Assembly (NCBI GenBank): GCA_964399735.1
Contig: CAYNSO010000030.1
Span: forward strand, 1-36,952
Direction of reading: 5' to 3'
DNA from: Fontivivens sp964399735
GTDB taxonomy: Bacteria; Zhuqueibacterota; Zhuqueibacteria; Residuimicrobiales; Krinioviventaceae
DNA length: 36,952 nucleotides
Below the pieces are notes generated by a model. The model worked only from the letters and a program-made list of their open reading frames with translations, was not told the DNA's origin and ran no database searches. The number at the start of each line of letters is the position of its first letter. Position 1 is the stretch's first letter. Made by a program: the position numbers and the translations under genes. This document shows, piece by piece, positions 34,272-36,952 of this stretch.

Positions 34272-34803
34272 CTATTCCTCTATATAAAAAACTGGGTCAT
34301 GCAGGGAACCTGGAACAAGGATTACCATTAATTTTAAAACCATACATTACCTGTATTCAGGCGCCAGGGAGCGGGTTTTTTACCGAAAAGCCGTTCAAAG
34401 TAATTCTCGTGTATCCCTGACAGATAACTGATAATGCCTGAATTATTTTTAAGAAACAATATTAAAATATTTAATGACTCTTTACTGATAATTTTGTATT
34501 TTCTTCTACACAGTATTTTTGAGGTTTGAAACAGCTTTGCCACAATGTAAAGAATATATAAAAATTTATTGAATTAGAAAAGGATTATTCGTTGGTTATA
34601 AATAGTTATTATTTAATACTGCCGGTTGATTACGGATAATTTAATAATAATTTTTTGAATATCAAGTTTAAAATTACCGGTTTTTTAAAAAACTGTTTGT
34701 TTATTCTACAGCCCCGATTATTGAGAATTTGGTGCAATTTAAAGCTGTCGGTGTAAATATTAGTAGTGTATCATCCAAAAACGACTCTATACAAGGAAGA
34801 ATT
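34272..34803. other. 532-base divergent intergenic region
   Basis: AT-rich region between the start of the kinase gene (minus) and of the DUF1015 gene (plus). A 69-codon minus-strand frame opening with GTG at 34543 lies in it, but without a ribosome site or recognisable motif. I saw no well-spaced promoter, hairpin or repeat. Confidence 0.5.
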
Positions 34804-36048
34804 ATGGCAAAGATCATTCCATTTCGTGGTTTGCGGCCCGCCAGGGATATCATTCATCGCGTCGCTTCGTTACCTTATGATGTTATTGATTCCGATCAAG
34901 CCAGGGAACTGGCAAAAGACAATCCCCACTCTTTTTTACATATCAGCAAACCGGAAATTGATGTTGAGCCGGGACTATCCCAGTATGATCCCATTGTTTA
35001 TGCCAGGGGCAGGGAAAACCTGGACAGGTTCATCCGGGAGAAAATTCTGCTTCAGGATAACAAGCCCTGTTTTTATGTATATAAACAAATTATGGGCAAT
35101 CATCAGCAAGTGGGACTGGTCGCCTGCACCTCGGTTGATGAATATTTACAAAACAAGATAAAAAAGCATGAACATACCCGGCCGGAAAAGGTGGCAGACC
35201 GGTTGAACCTGATGAATGCCCTGGCAGCGCAAACCGGCCCGATTTTTATTGCTTACCGAAATAGCGCGGCAATGAACGATATAATTGCCGGCGTTTTGCA
35301 GCAAGAGCCTGTTTGTGATTTTATCAGTTTTTATGATATCCGGCATATTTTTTATGTTGTGGATGATGCTACAATGGTTGAAAAAATCCGCGCTGCCTTT
35401 CAGGCGATCGATACCCTGTATATTGCCGACGGGCATCATCGCTCCGAAACTGCGGCGCAGTATTGTTTGCAGCAACGCCAAAAAGCAGGTTCGTGGACCG
35501 GGAATGAAGAGTATAATTACTTTTTATCGGTTATTTTTCCCTATAATGAATTATTGATCCTTGCCTATAACCGGGTGGTTAAAGACCTGAACGGTCTTTC
35601 AACAGATCAATTTTTACTCAAAGTGAATGAAAAATTTGCCATGGAAGAGGTAAAGGGCGAGTATGCGGGGCCGGACGGTAAAAATCAATTTGGATTATAT
35701 ATTAATAGCAAGTGGTATGCACTCACCGCCCCGGCATCATTGAGTAAAACCGGCGATGCTGTTGCCCGGCTGGATGTTTCGCTGTTACAAAACAATATTC
35801 TCGATCCACTGCTGGGCATAAAAGACCCGCGCACCGATACACGAATTAAATTTGTCGGCGGCATTGACGGCATAAAGGCGCTGGAGACTTTGGTCAACAG
35901 TGGTAATTACGCGGCAGCGTTTGCCCTGTACCCCACCGCAATGCAGCAGGTGATGGATGTTGCCGACGCCGGTCAGGTGATGCCGCCCAAATCGACCTGG
36001 TTTGAGCCGAAATTGCTCAGCGGTATGGTCACACACGTGCTCGATTGA
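34804..36048 (+). CDS. DUF1015 family protein (SerK-like putative kinase)
   Basis: A 414-residue cytoplasmic protein. ATG 34804 is chosen because AAGGAAG stands just upstream and the family begins with a K-I-x-P-F-R-G-L-R-P segment, as here. Family motifs: SLPYDVID, NPHSFLHISKPE, KKHEHTRPEKVADR and YIADGHHRSETAAQY. DUF1015 includes proteins related to ParB-fold free-serine kinases (SerK/SbnI type), so a kinase acting on serine or a similar small molecule is possible, but most members are uncharacterised. It overlaps the next MBL-fold gene by one base (TGATG), so the two are probably made together. Confidence 0.85.
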   Translation: MAKIIPFRGLRPARDIIHRVASLPYDVIDSDQARELAKDNPHSFLHISKPEIDVEPGLSQYDPIVYARGRENLDRFIREKILLQDNKPCFYVYKQIMGNHQQVGLVACTSVDEYLQNKIKKHEHTRPEKVADRLNLMNALAAQTGPIFIAYRNSAAMNDIIAGVLQQEPVCDFISFYDIRHIFYVVDDATMVEKIRAAFQAIDTLYIADGHHRSETAAQYCLQQRQKAGSWTGNEEYNYFLSVIFPYNELLILAYNRVVKDLNGLSTDQFLLKVNEKFAMEEVKGEYAGPDGKNQFGLYINSKWYALTAPASLSKTGDAVARLDVSLLQNNILDPLLGIKDPRTDTRIKFVGGIDGIKALETLVNSGNYAAAFALYPTAMQQVMDVADAGQVMPPKSTWFEPKLLSGMVTHVLD

Positions 36049-36818
36049 TGGCGATGATCCAGGTTTACCCGCTTATTATGCACATGCCCGAATTCGGGGG
36101 CAATCGTAAAATAAAAATGCCGCTCACCGCCGCTGTGGTTGTTGCCGGGAATGAACGAACGATTATCGACACCGGTTACGCCGGTTATACGGAAATTTTT
36201 GATCTTTTGGCGGAGCTTGATTTTTCACCATCAAGTTTTGATCTGGTCATTAATACCCATGTGCATCCCGACCATGCCGGCAATAACCTGGCGTTCAGCA
36301 AGGCGCGCATTGTTGTCAGCAAAATGGATTATGAATTTGCGCGGGATTTTGCCCACGCCATGCAGAAATCGGTTGACCCCATGCAGGTATTTTCGCTGTT
36401 TTACCAGGAATACCAGCTCAAACAGGCCCAGCGCCACGCCCTGTCTTCGCAACGGACTGTGCAAAAATTCTGGCAGGATGGACAGATCGGCCGGGCGGAG
36501 CAAATTTGCTGGATCGAAGAAAATCCCGCGTTACCACAATATATTGAATTATGGCCCACGCCCGGGCATACTCCCGGACACTATTCCGTTCTGATCAAAG
36601 GCGAGCAGCGTTCCATGTTAATTGCCGGGGATGCCATGCCCAGCCGTTTGTTCTGGAAAAAGAATTTGCGCGAGACTACACCGCGCTTTGATTCGCTGCA
36701 AACCGACGTCAGCCGCAAAAAGATTGAGCAGTTCCGGGGGATCGTCCTTACCGGGCATGACCGGCCGTTTGACGCCGAGAGCGGGGAGTATGTGCAGGAT
36801 AAAATTATTGAATTGTGA
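36048..36818 (+). CDS. MBL-fold metallohydrolase
   Basis: 256 residues from ATG 36048 within the preceding stop; a TTG three bases earlier is possible but less likely. The metal-binding motif THVHPDHAGN (HxHxDH) is followed by TPGHTPGH, LIAGDAMPS and a late LTGHDRPF, giving the full set of MBL-fold ligands. The insert between the first and second motifs (KMDYEFARDFAHAMQKS and on) is longer than in glyoxalase II. Members hydrolyse thioesters, lactones, phosphodiesters or other esters; the substrate here cannot be told. Coupled to the DUF1015 gene. Fold secure. Confidence 0.85.
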   Translation: MAMIQVYPLIMHMPEFGGNRKIKMPLTAAVVVAGNERTIIDTGYAGYTEIFDLLAELDFSPSSFDLVINTHVHPDHAGNNLAFSKARIVVSKMDYEFARDFAHAMQKSVDPMQVFSLFYQEYQLKQAQRHALSSQRTVQKFWQDGQIGRAEQICWIEENPALPQYIELWPTPGHTPGHYSVLIKGEQRSMLIAGDAMPSRLFWKKNLRETTPRFDSLQTDVSRKKIEQFRGIVLTGHDRPFDAESGEYVQDKIIEL

Positions 36819-36844
36819 TACCTGGCTCGCCTCGTTAGCAGTAG

Positions 36845-36869
36845 GATGGGGCCTTGCCCCATCGTTTTT
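36845..36869 (+). terminator. Intrinsic terminator after the MBL hydrolase gene
   Basis: The 8-base-pair GC-rich stem with a CTT loop is followed by G and five T residues. It lies 27 bases after the stop codon. Confidence 0.6.
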
Positions 36870-36939
36870 ACCGGGTTTCTTCTGCTCGCCCTGGGGATGC
36901 TCCCCAGGGTGCACAATAAGGCAGGACATGTTGTCCTGC
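36845..36939. repeat. Cluster of three perfect palindromes
   Basis: Three separate perfect 8-base-pair hairpins follow each other in 95 bases. The first is GATGGGGC/GCCCCATC (36845-36852 with 36856-36863). The second is CCCTGGGG/CCCCAGGG (36889-36896 with 36902-36909). The third is GCAGGACA/TGTCCTGC (36921-36928 with 36932-36939). Loops are 3, 5 and 3 bases. The first is followed by GTTTTT and can serve as a terminator of the preceding operon. The close packing suggests a REP-like repeat cluster that may continue beyond the window. Confidence 0.65.
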
Positions 36940-36952
36940 AAAAAGATCGCGC

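Noticed and set aside
34334..34543. 69-codon minus-strand frame opening with GTG upstream of the kinase gene
   Set aside because: No ribosome site, AT-rich biased composition and no recognisable motif; probably chance.
34729..34803. Upstream TTG extension of the DUF1015 gene
   Set aside because: The extra 25 residues do not look like the family, while ATG 34804 has a good ribosome site and the typical first residues.
1..36952. tRNA, rRNA, CRISPR, phage or transposase genes
   Set aside because: Reading the gaps showed no cloverleaf, no regularly spaced direct repeats and no recombinase or transposase motifs.

Overview
The window looks like chromosome from a Gram-negative bacterium of the FCB superphylum, or a candidate phylum close to it. 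I cannot place it more precisely from sequence alone. The pointers are a secreted GWxTD-domain protein, separate secD and secF genes, a bactofilin-like secreted beta-helix protein, mreB beside a class A penicillin-binding protein, and moderate GC with AT-rich intergenic gaps. Almost all genes are housekeeping and lie on the plus strand. Only two islands are on the minus strand: 25578-26228 and 31579-34271. I see no rRNA, tRNA, CRISPR, prophage or transposase.

Layout. 1-2677: the 3' part of a sodium:neurotransmitter symporter, a YfiM-like exported protein and purF. 2710-5650: a tightly overlapping cassette of UbiA prenyltransferase, 2[4Fe-4S] ferredoxin, geranylgeranyl reductase and CDP-alcohol phosphatidyltransferase. 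5685-7885: ftsY and rimO. 8109-9398: the GWxTD protein, followed by a terminator. 9479-12798: an S66 L,D-carboxypeptidase, purN and purH. 12852-16118: mreB and a PBP1A-type enzyme. 16351-17835: pdxS and pdxT. 17858-21535: a metallo-beta-lactamase/beta-CASP exonuclease and a JAMM-DinG helicase fusion. 21817-23657: a four-repeat membrane protein and an Fsr-like MFS exporter. 23731-25134: selA. 25578-26228 (minus): the secreted beta-helix protein. 26637-30011: secD, secF and a STAS protein. 30176-31453: purA. 31579-34271 (minus): a hybrid histidine kinase and a single-domain response regulator. 34804-36818: a DUF1015 protein and an MBL-fold hydrolase. The window ends in a run of three perfect palindromes.

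Most interesting biology. The 2.7-5.65 kb cassette carries the enzyme types that archaea use late in ether-lipid synthesis: a UbiA-type geranylgeranyl transferase, a saturating geranylgeranyl reductase with its own ferredoxin, and a polar-headgroup CDP-alcohol transferase. That makes it a candidate archaeal-like or isoprenoid-lipid pathway in a bacterium. The window lacks the committing enzymes (G1P dehydrogenase and GGGP synthase), so a quinone-related role stays open. The second notable item is the RadC-like JAMM metalloprotease-type domain fused to an iron-sulfur DinG/XPD helicase, directly after a beta-CASP exonuclease. This suggests a DNA-repair pair.

Purine synthesis (purF, purN, purH, purA) is spread over four loci. 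Cell-envelope functions (mreB, PBP1A, L,D-carboxypeptidase, SecDF) are interspersed.
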